Shown: positions 44,392-55,633, counted from the stretch's first letter. The stretch: 64,000 bases of DNA from Arthrobacter russicus (GCF_031454135.1 NZ_JAVDQF010000001.1:2480001-2544000), one strand, 5' to 3'. Translations and numbers: made by a program. The notes: generated by a model not told the origin, from the letters alone.

Positions 44392-45708
44392 GTGAAGGTA
44401 CTCGTCATCGGCGCCGGCGGCCGCGAACATGCCATTGTCCGCTCATTGCTCTCCGACCCCTACGTCCACGAGGTCCATGCTGCCCCCGGCAACGCCGGAA
44501 TCGCGCTGCTGGTGCCCACCCATGCGATCGATGCCAACGACCCCGCTGCGGTGACCGCGCTCGCGGCGAAACTCGACGTCGATCTGGTGGTGGTCGGGCC
44601 CGAGGCGCCTTTGGTCGCGGGAGTCTCCGATGCCCTGCGGGAGCGCGGCATCCCGGTCTTCGGGCCGAGCCGTGCGGCAGCGGCTTTGGAGGGTTCCAAG
44701 GCCTTCGCGAAACAGATCATGGCCAGCGCCGGGGTGCCGACCGCGATGGCCAAAGTCGCCGCCGACCTCGAAGAGGCGGCCGAGGCGTTGGATACGTTCG
44801 GCGCGCCGTACGTGGTGAAGGACGACGGACTCGCTGCCGGCAAAGGCGTGGTGGTCACCAGCGATCGGGCCGAGGCCTTGGCGCACGCGCAGGCCTGCTT
44901 CGAAGCCGGCGGCACCGTGGTGATCGAGGAATTCCTGGATGGACCCGAAGCTTCGCTCTTCGTGATTTCCGACGGTACCGATGTGGTTCCGCTGGCCCCG
45001 GCCCAGGACTTCAAACGGATCTTCGACCAAGATGAAGGCCCCAATACCGGTGGCATGGGCGCATACTCGCCGTTGGAGTGGGCCCCGGCGGGATTGGTCC
45101 AGGAGGTCATCGACCGGGTGGCGCAGCCGACCATCGATGAAATGGCGCACCGCGGCACGCCGTTCGCCGGAGTACTTTATTGCGGGCTCGCGCTGACCTC
45201 ACGCGGTACCAAGGTGATCGAATTCAACGCCCGGTTCGGCGATCCGGAAACCCAGGCGGTTCTGGCGCGGTTGCGGACGCCGCTGGGCGGGCTGCTGCTG
45301 GCGGCCGCGAAAGGGCAGTTGGCCGACGTCGAACCTCTGCGTTGGACTGAGGAAAGCGCGGTCGCAGTGGTGGTCGCCGCGGAGAACTATCCGGGCACGC
45401 CGCGTACCGGAGACCGGATCCGTGGGCTGAAAAAGGCCAACGCGATCGAGGGTGTGCATGTGCTGCACGCCGGTACCGCGAGCGACGACGAAGGCAAAGT
45501 GGTCAGTGCCGGCGGCCGGGTGCTCGCCGTGGTCGGTTTGGGCGAAGACCTGGTCGAGGCCCGGGAACGCGCTTACGAGGGCGTCGGGTTGATCCAGCTT
45601 CCAGGCTCGCAGCACCGGCAGGACATCGCAGCGAAGGCGGCCCGGAATCTGATTGCGGTTCCGGCGGCCCGGAGCAATGCGGGTTCGTCCACCGAGGCGG
45701 GTGCCTGA
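44392..45708 (+). CDS. purD: Phosphoribosylamine-glycine ligase PurD
   Basis: PurD (438 residues) joins phosphoribosylamine and glycine with ATP to make GAR. ATP-grasp features are KVLVIGAGGREHAI at the N-terminus, YVVKDDGLAAGKGVVV (about 140-156), NTGGMGAYSP and VIEFNARFGDPETQ. I start at GTG 44392 because KVLVIG-GGREHA is the universal N-terminus and a -10-like TAGGCT lies only eight bases upstream, so the message may be leaderless. purC follows with a one-base overlap. The divergent asparaginase cluster begins 86 bp upstream. Confidence 0.96.
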   Translation: MKVLVIGAGGREHAIVRSLLSDPYVHEVHAAPGNAGIALLVPTHAIDANDPAAVTALAAKLDVDLVVVGPEAPLVAGVSDALRERGIPVFGPSRAAAALEGSKAFAKQIMASAGVPTAMAKVAADLEEAAEALDTFGAPYVVKDDGLAAGKGVVVTSDRAEALAHAQACFEAGGTVVIEEFLDGPEASLFVISDGTDVVPLAPAQDFKRIFDQDEGPNTGGMGAYSPLEWAPAGLVQEVIDRVAQPTIDEMAHRGTPFAGVLYCGLALTSRGTKVIEFNARFGDPETQAVLARLRTPLGGLLLAAAKGQLADVEPLRWTEESAVAVVVAAENYPGTPRTGDRIRGLKKANAIEGVHVLHAGTASDDEGKVVSAGGRVLAVVGLGEDLVEARERAYEGVGLIQLPGSQHRQDIAAKAARNLIAVPAARSNAGSSTEAGA

Positions 45709-46604
45709 TGGCCGGCTTCGAAGCGCAGGCGCTGGAGCTCCCGGGGTGGCGGCACGTCTATTCGGGCAAGGTGCGGGATCTCTACGAGCCGGTGTCCGGA
45801 CCGGCGGACCGGGTTCTGGTGGTCGCCAGCGATCGGATCAGCGCCTACGACTTCGTTTTGCGCACCGAGATCCCGGACAAAGGGAAAATCCTGACCCAGC
45901 TGAGCCTTTGGTGGTTCGGCCAGCTGGAGGTGCCCAACCATGTGCTGGCGAGTTCAGTGGCCGAGGGGGTTCCCGCGGAGGTTGCCGGGCGGGCGATGAT
46001 CTGCCGAAAGTTGGCGATGTTCCCGGTGGAATGCATCGCTCGGGGATACCTGACCGGTTCGGTACTGGCGGAGTACCGGCAGTCGCAGAGCGTCGCCGGG
46101 CTGCCGTTGCCGGCCGGATTGCTCGACGGCTCACGCCTGGACGAGGCGATTTTCACGCCCTCCGCGAAAGCCGAAGTGGGCGAGCACGATGAGAACATCG
46201 ACTTCGCCGCCGTGGTCGCCGCAGTGGGTTCCAGCCATGCGGATGCGCTGCGTTCCCTGACCTTGGACGTCTACCGCCGGGCCGAGGCGATCGCCCGGGA
46301 GCGCGGCATCATCTTGGCCGACACCAAGGTGGAGTTCGGTCTCGATTCGGACGGCGTGGTCACGCTCGGCGACGAAGTGCTCACCCCGGACTCCTCGAGG
46401 TTCTGGGATGCTGCACTTTGGCAGCCCGGAAAAGCGCAGGCAAGTTTCGACAAACAGTACGTCCGGGATTGGCTCACTTCTGCCGAATCGGGCTGGGACC
46501 GCAATGGCGAGCTGGCCCCACCGGCCTTGCCCGACGTCGTCGTCGAACGGACCAGGGCGCGCTACGTCGAGGCCTACGAGACGTTGACCGGCTCAACCTT
46601 CTGA
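45708..46604 (+). CDS. purC: SAICAR synthetase PurC
   Basis: PurC (298 residues) condenses CAIR and aspartate with ATP. Typical blocks are GKVRDLYE (about 21), VASDRISAYDFVL, MFPVECIARGYLTGS and DTKVEFGLDSDG (about 206-217) with the C-terminal SFDKQYVRDWL. The ATG shares its A with the purD stop (TGATG). It ends immediately before an 81-bp palindromic repeat. Confidence 0.97.
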   Translation: MAGFEAQALELPGWRHVYSGKVRDLYEPVSGPADRVLVVASDRISAYDFVLRTEIPDKGKILTQLSLWWFGQLEVPNHVLASSVAEGVPAEVAGRAMICRKLAMFPVECIARGYLTGSVLAEYRQSQSVAGLPLPAGLLDGSRLDEAIFTPSAKAEVGEHDENIDFAAVVAAVGSSHADALRSLTLDVYRRAEAIARERGIILADTKVEFGLDSDGVVTLGDEVLTPDSSRFWDAALWQPGKAQASFDKQYVRDWLTSAESGWDRNGELAPPALPDVVVERTRARYVEAYETLTGSTF

Positions 46605-46605
46605 T

Positions 46606-46686
46606 TTCAGATAGTGTTCCGTACTTCGGATAGCCGGTTGCACGTCAAAGCGCTATCTAGAAAGCGAGCCGCTATCCGAAACCGGG
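46606..46686 (+). repeat. Interleaved palindromic repeat family R4, copy 1
   Basis: The 81-bp element begins TTCAGATAG and ends GAAACCGGG. Four short arms occur in the order A (AGATAG), B (TCGGATAG), A' (CTATCT), B' (CTATCCGA), so the inverted repeats interleave rather than nest. A second 81-bp copy in the same orientation lies at 47272-47352; together they bracket one gene. Confidence 0.85.
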
Positions 46687-46709
46687 ATGAGCAGACCTAG
46701 GAGGCCGAA

Positions 46710-47258
46710 TTGACCGCGTGGCCGAAGCGGCATCGATTACTGACGGTCCTGTCTGTCCTGCTGCTCGTAGTAATGTTTCCGATTTTTTCCGGGATCTGGT
46801 TCGGCCGTGGCCCGTGGGCGTTTTTGCCCACGGCGATCTTGCTGGCGATTTCCTGGTATCTGCTGGAGCGATTTGCCTCCAGGCAACGTCAACGCATCTT
46901 GCGGGAACTGGCCGCGACGGGCCGATTCTGCTGCGCCATCCGATGGCCTGACGCGCTGCCGGGTTCCTTGCGAGAGGGTTGGGCGCCAGGCGTCGGCAGC
47001 CTGGTGGTTGACGGATTCGGGTTCCAGTACGGGGGTGTCGGCGGCGAGATTCCGTGCGGGCCCCGTGAGGATCGCGAGTTGCTGGAGCGCCTTGGCCGTC
47101 GGGATTTGCAGGCCGGTGAAGTCCGGTCTTTACGGCTGATCGCCTCGTCCATTGGAAGGTATCGGACTAGGCTCGGGGTACTCGAAATCTGCGCCACTGC
47201 GGAGCATCTAGGCAGGCTGGATGCCGTTGCCGGAGCAATCGACAAATCTGCGCCGTGA
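46710..47258 (+). CDS. Membrane protein of unknown function between R4 repeats
   Basis: A 182-residue protein: two N-terminal helices (about 11-28 and 35-50, LLTVLSVLLLVVMFPIFSG, AFLPTAILLAISWYLL), then a cytoplasmic domain with a short beta-rich stretch (SLVVDGFGFQYGGVGGEIPCG) that resembles a compact PH-like or YdbT-like domain only superficially. It starts at TTG 46710 behind AGGAGG. It is flanked on both sides by identical-length repeats in direct orientation and has lower GC than purC. No family recognised. Confidence 0.7.
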   Translation: MTAWPKRHRLLTVLSVLLLVVMFPIFSGIWFGRGPWAFLPTAILLAISWYLLERFASRQRQRILRELAATGRFCCAIRWPDALPGSLREGWAPGVGSLVVDGFGFQYGGVGGEIPCGPREDRELLERLGRRDLQAGEVRSLRLIASSIGRYRTRLGVLEICATAEHLGRLDAVAGAIDKSAP

Positions 47259-47271
47259 ACCCTCTCCCGGG

Positions 47272-47352
47272 TTCAGATAGCGTTCCGCACCTCGGATGGC
47301 CGGTTGCGCGTCAAAACGCTATCTAGGCTGCAAAAGGCTATCCGAAACCGGG
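47272..47352 (+). repeat. Interleaved palindromic repeat family R4, copy 2
   Basis: The 81-bp copy has the same ends (TTCAGATAG, GAAACCGGG), the same arm order and mostly identical bases as 46606-46686. Here A is AGATAGCGTT (47275-47284) and A' AACGCTATCT (47315-47324). Substitutions in A are matched in A' (GTT with AAC), which suggests conserved pairing. Confidence 0.85.
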
Positions 47353-47371
47353 GATTGGCTAAACTCTAACA

Positions 47372-48697
47372 ATGGAAGCCCAGGAAAGGCGGCGGTGGTC
47401 GGTCAACCTCCTGGTCGACAACCTGTTCTTCATCTTCAGCGGAGTCGCTTCGGTGTGGCTTGCGTTGCTGGTGCTCGGCGAGAGCTTCACCGGGGGCTGG
47501 ACCCGGGTCTGGTACGTGGTGCCGTTCTGGTTGGTGCTGGCCTATGTCGCTTTGCCCCGGTTGCACCGGATTCTGACCAGCATCTACGTTCCGGATTACT
47601 TCATCGGACGTTCCCGTACGGCGGACGGACTGCTGGGCGACCCGATCAACCTCGCGGTCTGCGGCTCCCAGGAGCAACTGGAATCCTCGATGGTCGCCGC
47701 CGGTTGGACCAAAGCGGACGAGATCACCCTGCTCAGCAGCTGGCGGATCATCGTCTCCACACTGACCCGGCGCAGCTATCATGAAGCCCCGGTGAGCACG
47801 CTGACCCTCTTCGGCCGACAACAGGATTTCGCCTATCAGCAAGAGGTCGAAGACAGCCCGGCGAAGCGCCACCACGTGCGCTTCTGGCGTTGTCCGGAAG
47901 GCTGGCTGCTGCCCGGCGGGCACCACGCCGATTGGCTCGCCGCCGGAACTTTCGACAAGAGCGTCGGACTGTCCCTGTTCACTTTCCAGATCACGCACAA
48001 AATCGACGAACACATCGACAAAGAACGCGATCACATCATCGACACCTTGGCCCGGGTCACCCCCGGCATCCGGGTCGAGGTGATCAAGGACTTCTCCACC
48101 GGCTACCACTCCCGCAACGGCGGCGGGGACGCGATCAAAACCGACGGCGACCTGCCGATCGTCTATTTGGATGCGGTCCCGGTGACCAAACCGGCGGTGA
48201 CCGATGAAGAAACTGCGGAAATCCCCGGGACCGAGGTGGCCGTGCCAATCCTGGAACGGCCGCTGCCGACGATGTTCGGGGCGTTCTTCGGCTTGTTCTC
48301 CGCGATCACCACGATCATCTGGGGCATGCTGTTCCTGACCTCGAGTCTGAGCAGCGAAATCCTCCAGGGCGAAGCCGGCAGCCCGGCTGAACTGGCTTTG
48401 CTGGTCGAGGGGGTGACCGCGGTAGTCGTGACCTTGCTCGGGTTGATCGCACTGGTCCAGCTGGTCCTGGCGGTGTTCGTCTGGACCGGGCACAATTGGG
48501 CGCGGATCACCTTGATGGCGGTGACCTCGCTGTCGACCGTGATCGCCTTCATCACCGCGTTCCAGGACGGCACCAGGATCACCTTGAGTGCGGACCTGCT
48601 GAACACCAACCTGCTCACGATCACCCTGCAGATCCTCACCGTCCTGGCTTTGTCCAGCTCGAAGGCCCGGGCTTATGCGCGACGCCGGCGGGCTTGA
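47372..48697 (+). CDS. LssY C-terminal domain membrane protein
   Basis: A 441-residue protein. Two N-terminal helices (about 12-33 and 45-62) precede an LssY C-terminal-type domain (about 85-200): RTADGLLGDPINLAVCGSQEQLESSMVAAGWTKADE, then FGRQQDFAYQQEVEDSPAKRHHVRFWRCP and HHADWLAAGTFDKSVG. About four further helices make up residues 290-440. In Legionella LssY is part of a PAP2-like lipid phosphatase/secretion cluster, but the domain occurs widely without it. No phosphatase domain is present here. Function unknown. Confidence 0.8.
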   Translation: MEAQERRRWSVNLLVDNLFFIFSGVASVWLALLVLGESFTGGWTRVWYVVPFWLVLAYVALPRLHRILTSIYVPDYFIGRSRTADGLLGDPINLAVCGSQEQLESSMVAAGWTKADEITLLSSWRIIVSTLTRRSYHEAPVSTLTLFGRQQDFAYQQEVEDSPAKRHHVRFWRCPEGWLLPGGHHADWLAAGTFDKSVGLSLFTFQITHKIDEHIDKERDHIIDTLARVTPGIRVEVIKDFSTGYHSRNGGGDAIKTDGDLPIVYLDAVPVTKPAVTDEETAEIPGTEVAVPILERPLPTMFGAFFGLFSAITTIIWGMLFLTSSLSSEILQGEAGSPAELALLVEGVTAVVVTLLGLIALVQLVLAVFVWTGHNWARITLMAVTSLSTVIAFITAFQDGTRITLSADLLNTNLLTITLQILTVLALSSSKARAYARRRRA

Positions 48698-48739
48698 GCC
48701 CGGGCCGATTCTGGCGTGGATGCGGTATCTTGGCTACTG

Positions 48740-49498
48740 ATGCATGATTTCAGCCAACCGGTGATCGCCCTGGCGACCTTCGAGCTCGAAGCGGGCAACA
48801 AATTCGACGAGCACGTCCACGACGTCGACCAGCTGGCCTGGGTCCGCGAGGGCGTGCTCATGGTGACCGTCGGCAGCCGGCATTGGATGCTGCCGCCCAG
48901 TTTGGCGCTGTGGATTCCGGCCGGGACCTGGCACACCACCACCTCGGTGCGCAGCGGGACCATGCAGGGGATCTACTTGAACCCAAGGGTTTCCGCGGTG
49001 CAGTGGAAGGAACCCACGGTGGTGAGCGTCCCGACCCTGCTCCGGGAAATGATCAACTACCTCGGTGCCGACTTGGCCGAGGAGCCGCGCAAGCGCGCCG
49101 AAGCCTTGATGCCGGATTTGCTGCAACCGGTGAGCACTTTCACGATCGAACTGCCGATGCCCTCGGATTCCCGCGCGATCGCGATTGCCGAGAGCCTGCT
49201 CGCGAACCCGGCCGATCCCCGCGACCTGGCCGCCTGGGGGCTTACTGTGGGCGCGAGCACCCGGACCCTCTCCCGGATTTTCGCAGACGAAACCGGTTCC
49301 GGATTCGGCCAGTGGCGCACCGCGCTGCGGCTGCGGGCGGCCCTGGCGCATTTGGCCGAAGGCGCTGCGGTGAGCCAAGTCGCCACCCGGGTGGGCTACT
49401 CCTCGACCAGCGCATTCATCGCAGCCTTCCGGAAAATTGCCGGCCAGACGCCCGGTGCATACTTCGCGCAGCTGAGCCCACAGCCGGAATCTGCCTGA
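48740..49498 (+). CDS. AraC-family regulator with cupin domain
   Basis: A 252-residue regulator. The N-terminal cupin sensor (about 15-85: DEHVHDVDQLAWVREGVLMVTVG, ALWIPAGTWH) is followed by a C-terminal AraC double helix-turn-helix (about 160-245: DPRDLAAWGLTVGASTRTLSRIFADETGSGFGQW, then VSQVATRVGYSSTSAFIAAFRKIAGQTPGAYF). I start at ATG 48740 because a -10-like TATCTT (48726-48731) lies eight bases before it with no ribosome site; an in-frame GTG at 48716 is the alternative. The gene after it encodes a sugar transporter on the same strand and could be its target. Confidence 0.9.
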   Translation: MHDFSQPVIALATFELEAGNKFDEHVHDVDQLAWVREGVLMVTVGSRHWMLPPSLALWIPAGTWHTTTSVRSGTMQGIYLNPRVSAVQWKEPTVVSVPTLLREMINYLGADLAEEPRKRAEALMPDLLQPVSTFTIELPMPSDSRAIAIAESLLANPADPRDLAAWGLTVGASTRTLSRIFADETGSGFGQWRTALRLRAALAHLAEGAAVSQVATRVGYSSTSAFIAAFRKIAGQTPGAYFAQLSPQPESA

Positions 49499-49652
49499 GC
49501 CCTGCGCAGCCGAGCCCTGAACCGGTCGCCGGACCGTCCCGGACTCCGCCCGGGTTCCCGGACGGCGGGATGGCAGGCTCCGTGGCTATAGTGGCAAGAG
49601 TCTTCCTGCGGATTCGGGACGGACGGGCACCGACGAGAGGCGGCTGGCGGCA

Positions 49653-51080
49653 ATGGCAGCAACGAACAAGAAACTCCAACTGAAAGTCATCGGCTTGGCG
49701 ATCTCCGCGGCGGTGGGCGGATTCCTCTTCGGCTTCGATTCCTCAGTGGTCAACGGCGCCGTGGACGCGGTGCAGGGCCAATTCGCCCTGAGCGAGTTCG
49801 TCACCGGCTTCGCGGTAGCCTCCGCGCTGCTCGGTTCCGCGGCCGGCGCGTACTTGGCCGGCAACGTCGCGGACCGATTCGGCCGCCGGGCGACCATGTT
49901 GCTCGGCGCCTCGTTGTTCTTGGTCTCTGCGCTCGGCACCGGCTGGGCCTTCGCGATCTGGGACCTGGTGCTTTGGCGGATCGTCGGCGGTCTGGGCATC
50001 GGCATCGCTTCGGTGGTCGCGCCGGCCTATATCGCCGAAATTTCGCCGAAACTGATCCGTGGCCGCTTGGCCTCGTTGCAGCAGCTGGCGATCACGCTGG
50101 GTATTTTCGCCGCGCTGCTCTCGGATGCGGTCTTCGCCAATGCGGCAGGCAATGCTTCGGCACCGTTCTGGTTCGGTTGGGAAGCTTGGCGGTGGATGTT
50201 CCTGGCCGGCGCGGTTCCGGCGGTCGTTTACGGCGTGCTCGCCCTGCGCTTGCCGGAATCGCCGCGCTATCTGATGCAAAAGGGCCGGGACGCCGAGGCG
50301 CACGAGATTTTCGCCAAGCTCTGGCCGGCCGACGACGTCGAAAAGGCGGTCCGGGACATCCACAGTGCGATTTCCGAAGACGCCAAAGCCAAAAAGGCCA
50401 CATTGTTCGGTGGCCGGTTCGGCTTGTTGCCGATCGTCTGGATCGGCATTGCCTTGTCGATGTTCCAGCAGTTCGTGGGCATCAACGTGATCTTCTACTA
50501 CTCCACCACCTTGTGGAAATCCGTGGGGTTCCAGGAATCGGATTCCCTGTTCATCTCGGTGGTGACCTCGGTCACCAACGTGGTGGTCACCGTGGTCGCG
50601 ATCCTGTTGGTGGACCGCTTGGGCCGGCGGCCGATCCTGCTCGCCGGTTCGATCGGTATGGCGGTCAGCCTGGGCACCATGGCGTTGGCTTTTTCCACGT
50701 CGTCGGCGGTGAACGGCGAGGTCTCGTTGAGCGGGGCCTGGGGTCCGGTCGCGCTAGTTGCCGCGAATCTCTTCGTGATCGCCTTCGGGGTTTCCTGGGG
50801 TCCGTTGGTCTGGGTGCTGCTGGGGGAGATCTTCCCGAACCGGATCCGGGCCAAAGCGCTGGGCGTCGCGGCAATGGCGCAGTGGATCTCCAACTTCGTG
50901 ATCACGGTGAGTTTCCCGGGGCTGGCCGCGATGTCGTTGCCGGTCACCTATGCGATTTACGCCGGCTTCGCGGCGCTGTCTTTCGTCTTCGTGTTCTTCA
51001 AGATCCCGGAGACCAATGGCATGTCGCTCGAAGAGGCGGAGACGCTCTTCGTCAAGAAACCCAAACCGGGCCGGGCCTAG
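49653..51080 (+). CDS. MFS sugar porter (SP family)
   Basis: A 475-residue, 12-helix sugar:H+ symporter. Diagnostic motifs are GFLFGFDSSVVNGA (helix 1), NVADRFGRRATML, RIVGGLGIGIASVVAPAYIAEISPKLIRGRLASLQQLAITLGI (the long SP signature), PESPRYL, QQFVGINVIFYYS and VDRLGRRP, ending with the PETNGMSLEE tag. The natural sugar cannot be read. The gene stands alone: 154 bp separate it from the AraC gene and 200 bp from mmsA. Confidence 0.95.
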   Translation: MAATNKKLQLKVIGLAISAAVGGFLFGFDSSVVNGAVDAVQGQFALSEFVTGFAVASALLGSAAGAYLAGNVADRFGRRATMLLGASLFLVSALGTGWAFAIWDLVLWRIVGGLGIGIASVVAPAYIAEISPKLIRGRLASLQQLAITLGIFAALLSDAVFANAAGNASAPFWFGWEAWRWMFLAGAVPAVVYGVLALRLPESPRYLMQKGRDAEAHEIFAKLWPADDVEKAVRDIHSAISEDAKAKKATLFGGRFGLLPIVWIGIALSMFQQFVGINVIFYYSTTLWKSVGFQESDSLFISVVTSVTNVVVTVVAILLVDRLGRRPILLAGSIGMAVSLGTMALAFSTSSAVNGEVSLSGAWGPVALVAANLFVIAFGVSWGPLVWVLLGEIFPNRIRAKALGVAAMAQWISNFVITVSFPGLAAMSLPVTYAIYAGFAALSFVFVFFKIPETNGMSLEEAETLFVKKPKPGRA

Positions 51081-51187
51081 CGGATTGCTGCGGCCGGCAA
51101 CGCCTCGGCCAACTGATTCTGCGCGCCTGGGCGAGATCCGGGCCGGTTCGGCCGCCTCCAGTTTTCCGCCGACTTAGGGCAGCTAGT

Positions 51188-51209
51188 TACTAGGAAGTCC
51201 GAGTATATT
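51188..51209 (+). promoter_or_regulatory. Operator over the predicted mmsA -10 box
   Basis: TACTAGGAAGTCCGAGTA (51188-51205) is a 14-of-18 quasi-palindrome of the form TACTNGGANNTCCNAGTA. It overlaps TATATT (51204-51209), a good -10 about 70 bp before mmsA. The stretch 51193-51209, read on the opposite strand, matches 58572-58588 at 16 of 17 positions. A shared repressor is likely. Confidence 0.6.
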
Positions 51210-51280
51210 TTGCGGTAGGGCATGAGCCAGATCACAGGCCGTGCCGGCAACGATGCCAATTCGCAAGGAGATCCCACGCC

Positions 51281-52779
<1,499 letters not shown>

Positions 52780-52780
<1 letters not shown>

Positions 52781-53853
52781 TGACCGCCGAGACCGTCGAT
52801 CCGGCAGAGCCGCCGATCCGGTTCGAGCGTCGCGGCCACTTGGGCGTGGTGATCCTGAACCGGCCCAAAGCGGTGAATGCGCTCAACGAGCCGATGGTCG
52901 AAGCGATGTTGGCCCAGTTGCAGGAATGGGCGGCTGATGATTCGGTGCAGACGGTCCTGGTCTACGGCAGCGGAGACCGCGGTTTGTGCGCCGGTGGCGA
53001 TGTCACTGCGATCTTCAACGACATTCCGGCCGGCGGCCTGGGCACTTCGAACTTCCTGCGCACCGAATACCGGTTGAATGCGTTGATTTCGAATTATCCG
53101 AAGCCCTATGTGCCGTTCATGGACGGGCTGGTGCTGGGCGGCGGGGTCGGGATCTCGGCGCACGGCAATACCCGGGTGGTCACCGAACGCACCCGCTGCG
53201 GGATGCCGGAGACCACCATCGGATTCGTGCCCGACGTCGGCGGTACCTATCTGCTCTCCCGGGCTCCGGGGGAGACCGGGACGCACGCCGCGCTCACCGG
53301 GGCGCACCTGAGCGGGGCGGATGCATTGTTCTTGGGGCTGGCGGACAGCTTTGTGCCTTCGGAGAATCTGCCGGCTTTGGCGGCGGCCTTGGAGAACGAA
53401 GCTGCCGCCGAGGCCGTGGCCCGTTTCGCGCGTCCCGCCCCGGCCTCGGAACTGGCGGGGCAGCAGGGTTGGATCGATCAGGCGTACGCTTCCGACGACG
53501 CGGGCCAGATCGTACGCAACCTCCGCGAACTCGGTTCCGAATTCGCCGCGACGATCGAATCGAAATCGCCGACGGCGGTCAAGGTGGCGCTCGCTTCGCT
53601 GCGTCGTGCGGCCCGGTTGGCCAGCCTGGAAGAAGTGCTCGACCAGGAATACCGGGTGGTGCTCCGGTTCCTCCGCGGCACCGAAATGTGTGAAGGCATC
53701 CGGGCCCAGGTGGTGGACAAGGACCGGAACCCGCAATGGAACCCGGCCACGCTCGCCGAAGTCAGTGCGGCCGAGGTCGAGTCGTACTTCGCTCCGTTGG
53801 GCGCTTCCGACATCAGTGGCGAATTGAATCTGGCAGGGAAGGACGCACGATGA
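52780..53853 (+). CDS. 3-hydroxyisobutyryl-CoA hydrolase-like crotonase
   Basis: A 357-residue member of the long enoyl-CoA hydratase/isomerase subgroup (ECH_2) that cleaves the CoA thioester of 3-hydroxyisobutyryl-CoA. Characteristic segments are DRGLCAGGDVTAIFNDI, MDGLVLGGGVGISAHGNTRVVTERTRCGMPETTIGFVPDVGGTYLLSR and a C-terminal extension of about 100 residues typical of HIBCH. The MPETTIGFVPDVG block carries the catalytic Glu. It overlaps mmsA by one base and mmsB by four. The assignment to valine breakdown comes from domain type and neighbours. Confidence 0.93.
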
Positions 53854-54734
53854 AAATAGCATTCTTGGGCTTGGGCCACATGGGTTTGCCGATGGCGGTG
53901 AATCTGGTCAAGGCCGGCCATTCGGTGCTGGGCTTCGATGTGTTCCCGGCAGCCCTCGAGGCGGCCACGCGGCAGGGAGTCCCGGTTGCCGACTCGGCGG
54001 AAGCCGCTGCGGCGGAAGCCGAGGTGGTGCTGACCATGTTCCCCAGTGGGAAGCATTTGCTGGAGGCCTACCGCGGCGGATTGCTGACTGCGGCGCCGGC
54101 CGGCTCACTGTTCCTGGACTGTTCCACGATCAACGTCGACGAGGCGCGGGAAGCCGCCGGTTTGGCGGTGGCCGCGGGCCACCGTGCGGCGGATGCCCCG
54201 GTGTCCGGAGGAGTGGTCGGCGCCGAGGCCGGCAGCTTGACCTTCATGGTCGGCGCTTCGGCCGAGGAGTTCGCCGTACTGCAGCCGATCTTGGATGTGA
54301 TGGGCAAACGTGCGGTGCACTGCGGTTCGAACGGTGCCGGGCAGGCGGCCAAGATCTGCAACAACATGCTTCTGGGCATTTCGATGATCGGCGCCGCCGA
54401 GGCCTTCGTCTTGGGCGAAAAACTTGGCCTGGAGCACCAGGCGCTCTACGACGTGATCTCCACCGCGTCCGGTCAATGCTGGTCGGTGACCACCAATTGT
54501 CCGGTGCCGGGGCCGGTGCCGGCCAGTCCGGCGAACCGCGACTACCAACCGGGATTCGCCGGCGCCCTGATGTCGAAGGACCTCGGCCTGGCGTTGAATG
54601 CCGTGCAGAGTACGGGTGTTGCCGCTGAGCTGGGCCCCTTAGCGGCCGCGATCTACGCCCGCTTCGCTGCCGGGGAGGGTGCCGGCCGTGATTTCTCCGG
54701 CATCATTACCGATATTCGAGACCACTCAAACTAG
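53850..54734 (+). CDS. mmsB: 3-hydroxyisobutyrate dehydrogenase
   Basis: The 294-residue NAD-dependent beta-hydroxyacid dehydrogenase converts 3-hydroxyisobutyrate to methylmalonate semialdehyde, the substrate of Mms[23 protein letters not shown] is the Rossmann loop, [21 protein letters not shown] the substrate loop, and the catalytic Lys is in [13 protein letters not shown]-type [13 protein letters not shown] (about 175). The ATG overlaps the hydrolase stop (ATGA). A longer frame starting inside the hydrolase is an artefact. Confidence 0.95.
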   Translation: MKIAFLGLGHMGLPMAVNLVKAGHSVLGFDVFPAALEAATRQGVPVADSAEAAAAEAEVVLTMFPSGKHLLEAYRGGLLTAAPAGSLFLDCSTINVDEAREAAGLAVAAGHRAADAPVSGGVVGAEAGSLTFMVGASAEEFAVLQPILDVMGKRAVHCGSNGAGQAAKICNNMLLGISMIGAAEAFVLGEKLGLEHQALYDVISTASGQCWSVTTNCPVPGPVPASPANRDYQPGFAGALMSKDLGLALNAVQSTGVAAELGPLAAAIYARFAAGEGAGRDFSGIITDIRDHSN

Positions 54735-54742
54735 GGGGCACC

Positions 54743-55531
54743 ATGACCGAATCAATCACATCCGAACCCAATGTGCTGATCGAAAAGCGCGGTCGGGTGA
54801 CCTTGCTGACGCTCAACCGGCCGCATGCGCTCAATGCGCTCAATGAAGCCACCATGAACGACCTGGTGGCCGCTGCCACCGCAGCGGACGCCGACCCGGA
54901 AGTGGGCGCCGTGGTGATCACCGGCTCGGCAAAGGCCTTCGCCGCGGGCGCCGACATCAAGGAGATGGCAGCCAAGGATTACATGGAAATGTACTCCTCG
55001 GACTGGTTCCGGAACTGGGAGAATCTCACCCGGCTGCGGATCCCGATGATTGCTGCGGTTTCCGGCTTCGCGCTGGGCGGCGGCTGCGAATTGGCGATGA
55101 TGTGCGACTTCATCATCGCCGGTGATAACGCCAAATTCGGCCAGCCGGAAATCAATCTCGGTGTGCTGCCCGGCATGGGCGGTTCCCAGCGATTGACCCG
55201 TGCGGTGGGCAAGGCCAAGGCAATGGACATGATCCTCACCGGCCGGATGATGAACGCCGAAGAAGCCGAGCGTTCAGGTCTGGTAGCGCGCATTGTGCCC
55301 GCGGACGACGTCGTCGAAGAGGCGGTGCAGGCCGCCGAGGTGATCGCGTCGAAGTCCAAGCCGGTGGCGATGATCGCCAAAGAAGCGGTCAATGCGGCTT
55401 TCGAGACCGGCCTGGTGCAGGGTGTGCTCTTCGAGCGTCGGTTGTTCCATTCGGTGTTCGCGACCGAAGATCAAAAAGAGGGCATGGCGGCGTTCGTCGA
55501 CAAACGCACGCCGGAGTTCAAAAACCGCTGA
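54743..55531 (+). CDS. Enoyl-CoA hydratase
   Basis: A 262-residue crotonase-fold hydratase that adds water across the double bond of short enoyl-CoA (probably methacrylyl-CoA or crotonyl-CoA in this context). The oxyanion-hole segments [12 protein letters not shown] and [16 protein letters not shown] (catalytic Glu), and [19 protein letters not shown] (second Glu), are complete. It follows mmsB after eight bases. With the HIBCH-like hydrolase, MmsB and MmsA it covers methacrylyl-CoA to propionyl-CoA. A palindromic repeat follows its stop. Confidence 0.95.
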   Translation: MTESITSEPNVLIEKRGRVTLLTLNRPHALNALNEATMNDLVAAATAADADPEVGAVVITGSAKAFAAGADIKEMAAKDYMEMYSSDWFRNWENLTRLRIPMIAAVSGFALGGGCELAMMCDFIIAGDNAKFGQPEINLGVLPGMGGSQRLTRAVGKAKAMDMILTGRMMNAEEAERSGLVARIVPADDVVEEAVQAAEVIASKSKPVAMIAKEAVNAAFETGLVQGVLFERRLFHSVFATEDQKEGMAAFVDKRTPEFKNR

Positions 55532-55540
55532 TACCCCCTC

Positions 55541-55601
55541 GCCGAGCGGCCAGATCTGCACGCTAAAATCGCGATTTAGCATGCAGATCTGGCCGCTCGA
55601 T
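55541..55601. repeat. Palindromic repeat family R2, copy 2
   Basis: CGAGCGGCCAGATCTGCA (55543-55560) and its exact complement (55582-55599) enclose a smaller GCTAAA/TTTAGC stem. It lies between the convergent enoyl-CoA hydratase and the minus-strand secreted protein gene. The arms match the element at 10533-10593 within the dnaK operon. Confidence 0.8.
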
Positions 55602-55633
55602 GCGTGTTGCAGGCAGAGCCCGACGGGGCGGAG

